From the NCBI RefSeq assembly GCF_001314325.1, contig NZ_CP009429.1, positions 1,116,501 to 1,180,500 of the forward strand: DNA of 64,000 bases, read 5' to 3'. The position numbers and the translations under genes are program-made. This document shows positions 16,738 to 24,896 of this stretch, one piece after another; positions within the stretch are counted from its first letter, which is position 1, and each line of letters starts with the position of its first letter. Under the pieces are notes generated by a model. It was not told where the DNA came from. It worked only from the letters and a program-made list of their open reading frames with translations, and ran no database searches. This DNA comes from Sphingopyxis macrogoltabida. Its GTDB lineage: Bacteria > Pseudomonadota > Alphaproteobacteria > Sphingomonadales > Sphingomonadaceae.

Positions 16738-17850
16738 ATGAAGACCCGCGCCGCAGTCGCCTTTGAAGCGAAAAAGCCCTTAGAGATCGTCGAACTCGAT
16801 CTGGAAGGCCCCAAGGCGGGCGAGGTGCTGGTCGAGATTATGGCGACCGGCATCTGCCATACCGACGCCTATACGCTCGACGGTTTCGACAGCGAGGGAA
16901 TCTTCCCGAGCATCTTGGGCCACGAAGGCGCGGGGATCGTGCGCGAGGTTGGCACCGGTGTCACCTCGGTGAAGCCGGGCGATCACGTGATACCGCTCTA
17001 CACCCCGGAATGCCGCCAGTGTAAGTCGTGCCTGTCGGGCAAGACCAACCTCTGCACCGCAATCCGCGCGACCCAGGGCCAGGGACTGATGCCCGACGGC
17101 ACAACCCGATTCAGCTACAAGGGCCAGCCAGTATATCACTACATGGGTTGCTCGACCTTCTCGAACTTCACCGTCCTGCCCGAGATCGCGGTAGCCAAGA
17201 TCCGCGTGGACGCGCCATTCGACAAGAGTTGCTACGTTGGCTGCGGGGTAACCACGGGCGTCGGCGCGGTGATCAACACGGCCAAGGTGACACCGGGCAG
17301 CAACGTGATCGTCTTCGGCCTGGGGGGCATTGGCCTCAACGTGCTGCAGGGCGCACGGCTGGTCGGCGCGGACAGGATCATCGGCGTGGACATCAACCCC
17401 GAGCGCGAGGAATGGGGTCGCCGCTTCGGCATGACCCAGTTCTACAACCCCAAGGGCAAGACCACGGCGGAAGTTGTCGCCGATCTGGTCGCGCTGACCG
17501 ACGGCGGGGCCGACTACACATTCGACTGCACCGGCAACACCGAGGTCATGCGCCAGGCCCTGGAAGCCTGCCACCGCGGCTGGGGCGTATCGACCGTGAT
17601 CGGCGTGGCCGAGGCGGGCAAAGAGATCTCGACGCGGCCGTTCCAGCTGGTCACCGGCCGGGTCTGGCAGGGCAGCGCCTTCGGCGGGGCCAAGGGGCGC
17701 ACCGATGTGCCCAAGATCGTCGACTGGTACATGAACGGCAAGATCGAGATCGATCCGATGATCACCCATGTCCTGACGCTGGAGGAAATCAACAAGGGCT
17801 TCGATCTGATGCACGCGGGCGAATCGATTCGCTCCGTCGTGGTTTTCTGA
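16738..17850 (+). CDS. adhC: S-(hydroxymethyl)glutathione dehydrogenase (class III ADH)
   Basis: A 370-residue zinc alcohol dehydrogenase of class III. Catalytic zinc ligands appear in [12 protein letters not shown] and GHEGAGIV; the structural zinc is held by four cysteines in [15 protein letters not shown]; the NAD site is [10 protein letters not shown]. It oxidises the spontaneous adduct of formaldehyde and glutathione to S-formylglutathione. ACGGAGAA precedes the ATG at 16738, 50 bp after uraH, so it probably shares the operon transcript. Finding it within a purine operon points to formaldehyde production by the pathway, most simply from N-demethylation. Confidence 0.96.
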   Translation: MKTRAAVAFEAKKPLEIVELDLEGPKAGEVLVEIMATGICHTDAYTLDGFDSEGIFPSILGHEGAGIVREVGTGVTSVKPGDHVIPLYTPECRQCKSCLSGKTNLCTAIRATQGQGLMPDGTTRFSYKGQPVYHYMGCSTFSNFTVLPEIAVAKIRVDAPFDKSCYVGCGVTTGVGAVINTAKVTPGSNVIVFGLGGIGLNVLQGARLVGADRIIGVDINPEREEWGRRFGMTQFYNPKGKTTAEVVADLVALTDGGADYTFDCTGNTEVMRQALEACHRGWGVSTVIGVAEAGKEISTRPFQLVTGRVWQGSAFGGAKGRTDVPKIVDWYMNGKIEIDPMITHVLTLEEINKGFDLMHAGESIRSVVVF

Positions 17851-17860
17851 GGGCGGTCCC

Positions 17861-18112
17861 ATGCAAGAGCGCCAAGAATACAGCGCGGCAGGCGGCATCG
17901 CGCGCGCCAAACTGGCCAGCGGCACCATCGACGAGATGGCCCGGCGCCTGCGCGCCCATACCCGTGACTGCGTGACAGAGACCTACGGGATTAGCCTCAA
18001 CACCTGGCAGAAGCTGCGCAAGGGCGAGCCGGTCCGCGCCTCGGTGGTCGAACGCCTGGCCGAGCGGCTCCAGGCCGAGGGCATCGCCAATCCGGAGACG
18101 ATCCTTGTCTGA
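17861..18112 (+). CDS. Small HTH-like protein between adhC and fghA
   Basis: An 83-residue protein I cannot assign to a named family. Residues 24-60 (around DEMARRLRAHTRDC, then YGISLNTWQKLRKGEPVRAS) look like a helix-turn-helix, with TWQKLRKGEP resembling the XRE recognition helix and following turn. It lies 10 bp after adhC and overlaps fghA by 8 bp, so it is embedded between the two formaldehyde-detoxification genes and co-translated with fghA. It could be a local regulator or a protein partner of either enzyme. Confidence 0.6.
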   Translation: MQERQEYSAAGGIARAKLASGTIDEMARRLRAHTRDCVTETYGISLNTWQKLRKGEPVRASVVERLAERLQAEGIANPETILV

Positions 18113-18995
18113 ACAGGCGGTCCTCGAGCAACCCCAGGTCGAGCGTGTCTCGGCCCACCGCAGTCACGGTGGAACCCAGGGCGTCTATCGCCACAGCTCG
18201 GTCGCGACCGGCACCGACATGACCTTCTCGGTTTTCGTGCCGGACTTCACGCCGGGCGCGAAGCTGCCGGTCGTCTATTATCTGTCCGGGCTGACCTGTA
18301 CCCACGCCAACGTTACCGAGAAGGGCGGGTTCCGCCGCGCCTGCGCCGAACTCGGGCTGATCCTGGTCGCTCCCGACACCAGTCCGCGCGGGGAAGGTGT
18401 TCCCGACGATCCCGCGGCGGCCTATGACTTTGGGCTGGGCGCAGGGTTCTACGTCGATGCGACCGAGGCGCCCTATGCCGCGAACTATCGCATGTGGACC
18501 TACGTCACCGAGGAACTGCCCGCCCTGATCGCGGCGAACTTCCCCGTCGACATGATGCGGCAGTCGATCATGGGCCATTCGATGGGCGGACACGGCGCGC
18601 TGACCATCGGGCTTAGCTTTCCTCAGCGGTTCAAGGCGATATCCGCCTTCTCGCCGATCGTGGCACCTAGCCTGGTGCCCTGGGGGCATAAGGCTTTCAG
18701 CGGCTATTTCGGCACCGACGCCAGCGCTTGGCGACGACACGATGCTGTCGCCCTGATCGAGGATGGGGCGCGGGTGCCCGGATTGCTCGTCGATCAGGGG
18801 GCGGCGGACGAATTCCTTGAGACGCAGCTGCGTCCTGATCTGCTGGCCGCGGCGTGCGATTCCGCCGGCATCGATCTGGAGCTGAACCTGCGCGCCGGAT
18901 ACGATCACAGCTATTATTTTATCTCGACCTTTATGGCTGCCCACCTGCGCTGGCACGCCGAGCGGCTGAACCGACCGTCGGCGGGCCAGGCATGA
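18105..18995 (+). CDS. fghA: S-formylglutathione hydrolase
   Basis: A 296-residue alpha/beta hydrolase of the esterase D / S-formylglutathione hydrolase family. The nucleophile elbow is GHSMGGHGALTI, and GYDHSYYFISTF near the C-terminus carries the catalytic histidine. The N-terminal SHGGTQGVYRHSS and the LSGLTCTHANVTEK segment are characteristic. It releases formate and glutathione from the AdhC product. Its ATG overlaps the small HTH-like gene. Formate would then need a formate dehydrogenase encoded outside the window. Confidence 0.95.
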   Translation: MSEQAVLEQPQVERVSAHRSHGGTQGVYRHSSVATGTDMTFSVFVPDFTPGAKLPVVYYLSGLTCTHANVTEKGGFRRACAELGLILVAPDTSPRGEGVPDDPAAAYDFGLGAGFYVDATEAPYAANYRMWTYVTEELPALIAANFPVDMMRQSIMGHSMGGHGALTIGLSFPQRFKAISAFSPIVAPSLVPWGHKAFSGYFGTDASAWRRHDAVALIEDGARVPGLLVDQGAADEFLETQLRPDLLAAACDSAGIDLELNLRAGYDHSYYFISTFMAAHLRWHAERLNRPSAGQA

Positions 18996-19423
18996 CGCGC
19001 CCAGAGCCCGCTGTGCCGAACCAAGCCGCCGAGATCCTGCGCGCCTACTACGATGCGTTCAATCGTCAAGACACGGCAGGCATGCTCGCTTTGCTGGACG
19101 ATGCGGTGGTGCACGAGCCAAGCCAGGGCATCCCGCGCGAAGGCATCGCCCGGTTTCGCGAGTTTCTCGAACACATGAACCGGTCGTACCGGGAGACCGT
19201 GATCGACCCGGTGATCATGACATCTCCGGACGGCTCGCGGGCTGCGGCGGAGTTCATGCTTGAGGGGCAATACCTGGTCACCGACGAAGGCCTTCCGCCC
19301 GCGAACCGCCAGGCCTATCGCCTGCGCGTCGGCGCCTTCTTCGAACTTCGGGATAACTGGATCACTCGGGTCAGCAACCATTACAACATGGCGGACTGGA
19401 TCCGTCAGGTCGAGGCTGCCTGA
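18992..19423 (+). CDS. NTF2-like / ketosteroid-isomerase-like protein
   Basis: A 143-residue SnoaL/NTF2-fold protein: a helix starting ILRAYYDAFNRQDTAGMLAL, the DDAVVHEP strand, and a C-terminal beta sheet ending TRVSNHYNMADWIRQVE. The start overlaps fghA by 4 bp. Members of this fold act as isomerases, dehydratases or binding proteins. Similar proteins annotated as ketosteroid isomerase-related occur next to amidase and nitrilase genes of nitrogen-compound catabolism, but no reaction can be assigned from sequence. Confidence 0.75.
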   Translation: MTRPEPAVPNQAAEILRAYYDAFNRQDTAGMLALLDDAVVHEPSQGIPREGIARFREFLEHMNRSYRETVIDPVIMTSPDGSRAAAEFMLEGQYLVTDEGLPPANRQAYRLRVGAFFELRDNWITRVSNHYNMADWIRQVEAA

Positions 19424-19426
19424 GCG

Positions 19427-20041
19427 ATGGATGCCCTGGCGGAACGGCGGGCATTACGGGGCGAAGTGGTCGTCGAGGCCGCAGCGCGCGATCTCGAGAC
19501 CCTGCAGGTCCTGGCCGCGCTGCGGATGGCAGTGTTTCGCGACTGGCCCTATCTCTACAACGGCAATCCAGTGGACGAGGCGGCCTATCTCGCCGAGTTC
19601 CTGAGCGATCCCGCCGCGGTGATGATCGTCGCGCGGCACGATGGCCGGGCGGTCGGCGCGGCGACCGCGTCGCGGCTTGCGCGGCAGCCCGCTGCGCTGT
19701 CCGAGCCGCTCGTCCGCGCGGGCTTTGCGGCGGACGACACGTTCTATTTCGGCGAGTCCGTTTTGCTCGGGGACTATCGTGGGCGCGGCATCGGCCACGC
19801 CTTCTTCGACCTGCGCGAGGCGGCGGCCCGCGCTGCCGGGGCGACTGCCTGCACCTTCTGCGCGGTCGTGCGCGGCGAACGCCACCCGCTGCGGCCCGAG
19901 AACGCGCGCGACTTGGCGTCGTTCTGGCGCAAGCGCGGCTATGCGTCGCTGGACGGCGTGACCACGGCGATGGACTGGAAGGACCGCGACAGGCCGATCA
20001 GCACCTTCCACCAAATGCAATTCTGGGCGCGGCGGCTGTGA
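19427..20041 (+). CDS. GNAT-family N-acetyltransferase paired with a nitrilase
   Basis: A 204-residue GNAT protein. The acetyl-CoA site lies around YRGRGIGHAFFDLRE, with the usual V-x(4)-RGRGIG pattern preceded by FGESVLLG. Its stop overlaps the ATG of the following nitrilase (TGATG), so the two are translationally coupled. In Bacillus-type YhcX proteins a GNAT domain is fused to the N-terminus of a nitrilase domain; the order here is the same but the genes are separate. The substrate is unknown. It could acylate or sense a nitrogenous intermediate. Confidence 0.82.
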   Translation: MDALAERRALRGEVVVEAAARDLETLQVLAALRMAVFRDWPYLYNGNPVDEAAYLAEFLSDPAAVMIVARHDGRAVGAATASRLARQPAALSEPLVRAGFAADDTFYFGESVLLGDYRGRGIGHAFFDLREAAARAAGATACTFCAVVRGERHPLRPENARDLASFWRKRGYASLDGVTTAMDWKDRDRPISTFHQMQFWARRL

Positions 20042-21108
20042 TGGCGGAAGGGATCACCCAGGACCGGATCAGGATCGCCGCCGCGCAATATCCGATCGAA
20101 CTACTCCCCAGTTTTGAGGCCTGGGAGGCCAAGCTGGCGCGCTGGGTCGAGGAGGCAGTGGTAAGGGGAGCGGATTGCCTGGTCTTTCCCGAATATGCGG
20201 CGATGGAACTGGCCGGGACCGATCCCGCCGCCGCCGGCGATCTCGCGGCGTCGCTCGAACTCGTCATCGCGCTGGGCGAAGCATACGATGCCGCCTGCCG
20301 GGCGCTCGCGGTGAAGCACGGGATCGTGCTGCTAGGTGGAAGCCGGCCGTTCCGGCGCGACGACGGGATCGTCGTCAACCGGGCCAGGCTGCATACCCCG
20401 GACGGCGGCGGTGGCTACCAGGACAAGATCGTCATGACGCGGTTCGAACGCGAACTGTGGGGCGTCAGCGGCGGCGATACGATCCAGGTGATCGATACAC
20501 CGGCAGGGTTGGTGGGGATCGCGATCTGCTTCGATGTCGAGTTCCCGCTCATCGCCCGTGCCCAGGCCGAAGCGGGAGCGCGGCTGATCCTGGCGCCGTC
20601 GGCAACCGACACGATGCAGGGCTTCTGGCGGGTCCGCATCGGGGCGCAGGCCCGCGCGCTGGAGAACCAGTGCTTCGTGGTCCAGGCCTCGACAGTGGGG
20701 CTGGCGGACTGGCTCCCCGCGCTGGACGAGAACCAAGGTGCGGCCGGGGTCTTCTGCCCGCCCGACGGCAACACTCCCCACGACGGCGTCGTTGCCAGCG
20801 GCGAGCCTTCGCAGCCTGGCTGGACCTACGCCGATATCGACCTCGGCGAAGTGGCGGCGTGGCGTTCGCGTGGGAGCGTGCTCAACTTCGCGCAGTGGCC
20901 CGAGCAGGCGGTTGCGGTGCCGCCGCGCCATGCCGCTGCGCCCGTGGGGCAGGTTTTCGTCGCGCTCGCCCAATCCGATGCGCGCCTGGCCGACGAAGTG
21001 GCGGCGCGGATCGGCATCACCTTGCCGGAGCCCTGCGTGCCGGGCGTCGCGGCGAACGCGCGGCTGCTGCAGGTCCATACAGATACGTTGAGGGGCCCTG
21101 TCCGATGA
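20041..21108 (+). CDS. Nitrilase-superfamily carbon-nitrogen hydrolase
   Basis: A 355-residue amidase of the nitrilase superfamily with the full catalytic triad Glu51 (FPEYAAME), Lys129 (YQDKIVMTRFE) and Cys163 (GIAICFDVEFP). It probably hydrolyses an amide or carbamoyl group rather than a nitrile, as most branch members do. The start is set at the ATG at 20041, which overlaps the GNAT stop; a GTG one codon earlier is possible. It overlaps the downstream amidase by 4 bp. In this pathway a ureido or N-methylurea-type intermediate would be a sensible substrate; this is inference. Confidence 0.88.
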   Translation: MAEGITQDRIRIAAAQYPIELLPSFEAWEAKLARWVEEAVVRGADCLVFPEYAAMELAGTDPAAAGDLAASLELVIALGEAYDAACRALAVKHGIVLLGGSRPFRRDDGIVVNRARLHTPDGGGGYQDKIVMTRFERELWGVSGGDTIQVIDTPAGLVGIAICFDVEFPLIARAQAEAGARLILAPSATDTMQGFWRVRIGAQARALENQCFVVQASTVGLADWLPALDENQGAAGVFCPPDGNTPHDGVVASGEPSQPGWTYADIDLGEVAAWRSRGSVLNFAQWPEQAVAVPPRHAAAPVGQVFVALAQSDARLADEVAARIGITLPEPCVPGVAANARLLQVHTDTLRGPVR

Positions 21109-22460
21109 TCGGCAAGTTTGCGGGAATGGGCGTTCTGGAGACCGCCGCGGCGGTCGCGGCGCGGCGTGTGTCGGCGATCGCCCTGGCCGAGGCGGCGCTT
21201 GCCCGGATCGAAGCGCTGAACCCGCGGATCAACGCGGTCACCCGCACGCTGCGCGATCGTGCGCTACGCGAGGCGGCGGCGGTCGATGCGAGGCTGGCGG
21301 CGCGGGAAGATCCCGGTCCGCTTGCGGGCGTGCCCTATGGGGTGAAGGATCTGTTCGATGTCGCCGGACTGGCGACGACGGCGGGGGCAGGGCGGCTGGC
21401 CGAGGCCGAGCCCGCAGGGGAAGACTCTGCGGCCATCGCACGACTGAGCGCAGCCGGGGCCGTGCTCGTGGCGACGCTCAACATGGACGAATTCGCTTAT
21501 GGCTTTGTCACCGACAATGCGCGGTGGGGCCAGACCCGCAACCCGCACGATCCCAGCCGGTTCGCCGGCGGTTCGTCGGGCGGGTCGGCGGCGGCGGTGG
21601 CGGCGGGCCTCGTCCCATTCGCGCTGGGTTCCGACACCAATGGTTCGATCCGCATCCCGGCCAGCCTTTGCGGGATCTACGGCAACAAGCCGACCCACGG
21701 CTCACTGCCGATGGCCGGGGTCTATCCTTTCGTCCACACGCTCGATGACATCGGCGCCTTCGCCCGCTCGGCGGCCGATCTCGGTGCGGTCGACGCGGTG
21801 CTGCGAGGAGGTGCGCGCACGCCCGGCAGGCCGCTGGGTCGGCCCGCGCTGCTCGACGGGTGGTTCCAGGCCGACCTGGCCCCAGGCATGACCGCTGCGC
21901 TGGCCGCCCTGTCGGCGGGCCTTGGCGGCCTGCCGATGGTCGAACTGCCCGGGGTCGCGCGCGCGCGATCGGCGGCATTTCTGATCACTGCCTACGAGGG
22001 CGGGACCTTGCACCTCGCCGCATTGGCCGAAGACGCCCTGTCCTACGATCCCGCCACCCGTGACCGGCTGTTGGCTGGCGCGGCGCTGCCGGAGGAGCTG
22101 TACCGTGATGCGCTGGCCTTTCGAACCGTGTTCGGCGCGGCAATCCAGGCGGCGTTTCGCAACCACGACGTCCTGATCGCCCCGGCCACCTACGGCCCGG
22201 CGCCGCGTATTGCAGATCCCTTCATCACGATCGCGGGCAAGCCCCAACCGGCCCGCGCCAACCTGGGGCTCTACACCCAGCCGATCAGCTTCCTCGGTCT
22301 GCCGGTCGTGACCGCGCCGCTGGCCGTCGACGGCTTGCCGATGGGCGTCCAGCTCATTGCTTCCAAGGGACGCGACGCGGAACTGCTTGCCTATGCCGCC
22401 ATGCTCGAAGCGCAGGGCCTGACGCGGAGCCACCCCATTCTCCTGGAGACAGCCGCATGA
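21105..22460 (+). CDS. hpxY: AtzE/HpxY-type amidase (oxalurate catabolism)
   Basis: A 451-residue amidase-signature enzyme with the Ser-cisSer-Lys triad: Lys81 ([10 protein letters not shown]), Ser157 (FAGGSSGGS) and Ser181 ([12 protein letters not shown]). It fits the AtzE family (1-carboxybiuret hydrolase of atrazine degraders), whose Klebsiella relative HpxY works in oxalurate breakdown. The true start is the ATG at 21105 overlapping the nitrilase stop; open frame further upstream is spurious. AtzE and HpxY normally need a small partner (AtzG/HpxX) encoded just before them; no such gene exists here, the upstream neighbour being the nitrilase. Expected role: oxalurate to oxamate or a related ureide. 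Confidence 0.85.
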   Translation: MIGKFAGMGVLETAAAVAARRVSAIALAEAALARIEALNPRINAVTRTLRDRALREAAAVDARLAAREDPGPLAGVPYGVKDLFDVAGLATTAGAGRLAEAEPAGEDSAAIARLSAAGAVLVATLNMDEFAYGFVTDNARWGQTRNPHDPSRFAGGSSGGSAAAVAAGLVPFALGSDTNGSIRIPASLCGIYGNKPTHGSLPMAGVYPFVHTLDDIGAFARSAADLGAVDAVLRGGARTPGRPLGRPALLDGWFQADLAPGMTAALAALSAGLGGLPMVELPGVARARSAAFLITAYEGGTLHLAALAEDALSYDPATRDRLLAGAALPEELYRDALAFRTVFGAAIQAAFRNHDVLIAPATYGPAPRIADPFITIAGKPQPARANLGLYTQPISFLGLPVVTAPLAVDGLPMGVQLIASKGRDAELLAYAAMLEAQGLTRSHPILLETAA

Positions 22461-22837
22461 CCATCGACGATCCTCTCGTGCTAGCCGAGGTGCAAGCGCA
22501 GTTCGATGCGTACGAACGCGCGCTCATGGCTGACGACCTGCCCGCGCTCGACGCCCTGTTTCACGATGGCGCTAGCACGGTGCGCTACGGGGTGGGCGAA
22601 GTGCTATACGGAATCGACGAGATCCGGGCGTTTCGCATGGGCCGCGGCGGCTCGCCGCAGCGTCGGCTGGGGCGCGTCGCGATCTCCGCCTTCGGGCCGG
22701 ACCATGCACTGACCCACGCGGAGTTCTTTCGCGCCGACAGCGAGCGTCGCGGCCGCCAGACCCAGGTCTGGGTGCGGTTTCCGGAGGGATGGAAGATAGT
22801 ATCTGCGCACGTATCGCTCGAAGGAAGTACATCATGA
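22457..22837 (+). CDS. hpxZ: HpxZ/AtzH-like protein (DUF3225)
   Basis: A 126-residue NTF2-fold protein of the AtzH/HpxZ group, typically found immediately after AtzE/HpxY amidases, as here with a 4-bp overlap. The N-terminal VLAEVQAQFDAYERALMADD and the FFRADSERRGRQTQVWVRFP strand pair are typical. AtzH has been reported to act on biuret-pathway intermediates in s-triazine degraders; the HpxZ role in oxalurate breakdown is less defined. Its stop overlaps the transporter start. Confidence 0.82.
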   Translation: MTIDDPLVLAEVQAQFDAYERALMADDLPALDALFHDGASTVRYGVGEVLYGIDEIRAFRMGRGGSPQRRLGRVAISAFGPDHALTHAEFFRADSERRGRQTQVWVRFPEGWKIVSAHVSLEGSTS

Positions 22838-23853
22838 AGGCGCTGCTCGCCCGTCTCAACATCGATACCTATATCCTCCTGTTGTTGGGGATGGTCGCGC
22901 TGGCATCGGTGTTGCCGGTGCGGGGCGGGGCGTCGGTAGTCGCCGGGCTCCTCGCCGATGCCGGCATCGTGGTGCTCTTTTTCATGCACGGTGCCCGGCT
23001 GTCGCGGCAAGCGGTGCTGGACGGCGCGCGCCACTGGCGGCTCCATGCCGCGGTCGCGGCCATGACATACGTGGTGTTTCCGGTCCTTGGCCTGGCGGTC
23101 GGTTTGTTGCCGTTCCTCGATAGCTCAGTGGCGATGGGCATCCTGTTCCTGACGCTGCTGCCTTCAACGGTGCAATCGTCGATCGCCTTCACCGCGATGG
23201 CACGGGGCAATGTCGCGGCTGCGGTTTGCAGTGCGTCGTTCTCCAACCTGGCGGGCATCTTCATCACCCCCATTCTGGTGGCGGTTCTGATCACAGGCAA
23301 GCAGGGCGAGTCTTCGACCGAGGCGGTCGCGACGATCGCGTTCCAGTTGCTCCTGCCCTTCGTTGCTGGACACTTGCTGCGCCCGGTGATCGGAGCCTGG
23401 ATCGCGCGCCAGAAGCAGCTGATGATGATGGTGGACCGCGGTTCGATCCTGTTGGTCGTCTACACCGCCTTCAGCGCGGCCGTTGTCCAGGGGTTGTGGA
23501 GCAGGATCTCGTCGGTCGACCTTGCGACCATCCTCGCTGTCTCTGCGGTCCTCCTCGCTCTGGTCTTGTCGCTGACCGCAGTGCTCGGCCGCTGGCTGGG
23601 TTTCAGCCGCGAAGACAGGATCGTCCTGCAGTTCTGCGGCTCGAAGAAAAGCTTGGCCTCGGGCGTGCCGATGGCAGGCGTGCTGTTTGCGACGCCGCAA
23701 GTCGGCGCGGTGATCCTGCCGTTGATGTTCTTCCACCAGTTGCAACTGATGGTCTGTGCCGTCCTAGCGCGCCGTTATGGTGTCGAAGCCGACCGCGTAA
23801 AGGCAGATGCCGCTGGTGTCGGAGTCGAAGCCTTCCGCGGTCAGGCGGTCTGA
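22834..23853 (+). CDS. Bile-acid:sodium-symporter-like (SBF/YfeH) transporter
   Basis: A 339-residue membrane protein of the SBF-like family with about ten hydrophobic segments and the unwound-helix signatures TLLPSTVQSSIAFT and CGSKKSLASGVPMA, which bind sodium and substrate in this fold. The ATG at 22834 overlaps the hpxZ stop; an upstream in-frame ATG at 22789 lies inside hpxZ and is less likely. As the last gene of the run it may import or export an organic acid of the pathway (allantoate, oxalurate, oxamate or oxalate). Substrate unknown. Confidence 0.87.
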   Translation: MKALLARLNIDTYILLLLGMVALASVLPVRGGASVVAGLLADAGIVVLFFMHGARLSRQAVLDGARHWRLHAAVAAMTYVVFPVLGLAVGLLPFLDSSVAMGILFLTLLPSTVQSSIAFTAMARGNVAAAVCSASFSNLAGIFITPILVAVLITGKQGESSTEAVATIAFQLLLPFVAGHLLRPVIGAWIARQKQLMMMVDRGSILLVVYTAFSAAVVQGLWSRISSVDLATILAVSAVLLALVLSLTAVLGRWLGFSREDRIVLQFCGSKKSLASGVPMAGVLFATPQVGAVILPLMFFHQLQLMVCAVLARRYGVEADRVKADAAGVGVEAFRGQAV

Positions 23854-24773
23854 GCGCCGCCTGCCAGCTCAGTCATCGCAGTGGAGCAGAGTTCGATCAG
23901 GGCATGGGCCGCGATCGGCGGATTACGCTGCGAGCGCACATAGATGCCGAGATCGGCCGGCAGCGCGGCGGGCTTCGAGATCGGGATGTGGACCAGTTCG
24001 CCCTTCGCGATCTCCTTCTCGATGCCGATCCGGGTCTGGAACGAAATGCCCAATCCGCGCAACGTCAACTGTTTGGCCAGCTCGACCGAACTTGTCTCAA
24101 CCGCCCCGGTCGGCAACTTGCCCAGGACCCGGTGCAATTGCTGGCGGATCGAGAGGTCGGACTTCGGCAGGATTAGCTGGTGCGACAGGCAGGTGGCGAG
24201 CGACAGCGTGGGCTGCTTGGCGAGCGGATGATCCGGCCGCATTGTCGCGCCCAGATGGAAGCGCGAGAGCGCCATCTGTGTGAGATCGGCGGTCCGATCC
24301 ATCCCGAAGGCGATGCCCAGGTCGACATCTCCGTTGATCACGGCCTCGGGGATCAGCGATGAACCCAAGACGCTTACCCCCACGGTGATGCGCGGGTGGA
24401 GTTCGCGCAGCCGCGTCAAAACCTTCGGCAGAAGATCGGAGGTGAGCGCTTCGACCGTGGCGATCTCGACATGGCCAGAGCGCAGTCCCCGCATGGCCTC
24501 CAACTCGGAACGAATTCGTTCGGCGTCCTGGAGCACTTCGATCGCGTGGCGGGCGAAGGCCGCGCCCGCATGGGTCAGCTTGAGCCCGCCGGGCAGACGA
24601 TCGAACAGGGGAGTATCAAGCTCCGCCTCGAGCTTCAGCAGCTGCCGGTTCACCGCTGATGAGGCGACGTTGAGCCGCCGCGCCGCCTCCCGGATCGACC
24701 CGGCACGCCTGATAGCATCGAAATAGACGATCATCGGGGCGTGGAAGCGGTGGGCGCGGTTCGACATGGCCAA
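23841..24773 (-). CDS. LysR-family regulator at the distal end of the cluster
   Basis: A 310-residue LysR protein with HTH at residues about 13-72 (IVYFDAIRRAGSIREAARRL, then SSAVNRQLLKLEAELDTPLFD) and the usual effector domain. It resembles the LysR at 1057-1968 in the HTH, so the two probably recognise related sites. It converges on the transporter gene with a 13-bp overlap of the 3' ends, and its own start faces the third oxygenase gene across 123 bp, which it may control. Confidence 0.9.
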   Translation of the reverse strand: MAMSNRAHRFHAPMIVYFDAIRRAGSIREAARRLNVASSAVNRQLLKLEAELDTPLFDRLPGGLKLTHAGAAFARHAIEVLQDAERIRSELEAMRGLRSGHVEIATVEALTSDLLPKVLTRLRELHPRITVGVSVLGSSLIPEAVINGDVDLGIAFGMDRTADLTQMALSRFHLGATMRPDHPLAKQPTLSLATCLSHQLILPKSDLSIRQQLHRVLGKLPTGAVETSSVELAKQLTLRGLGISFQTRIGIEKEIAKGELVHIPISKPAALPADLGIYVRSQRNPPIAAHALIELCSTAMTELAGGAQTA

Positions 24774-24896
24774 ATGTTCCGCGATGTGGCGGCTAAGGTC
24801 AACGTCCTAATTCCGGCATCATGCGTATCGAGAAATTGCGCTATTTGCGGACGCCTGCCCGGCCCATGATGCACGAAACACAGCGGAGTTTATGCT
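24774..24896. promoter_or_regulatory. Divergent control region between LysR and third oxygenase
   Basis: A 123-bp non-coding gap between divergent starts, so promoters for both should lie here. No clear sigma-70 pair or palindrome was recognised. AGCGGAG about 10 bases before 24897 is the likely ribosome binding site of the oxygenase. Confidence 0.35.
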
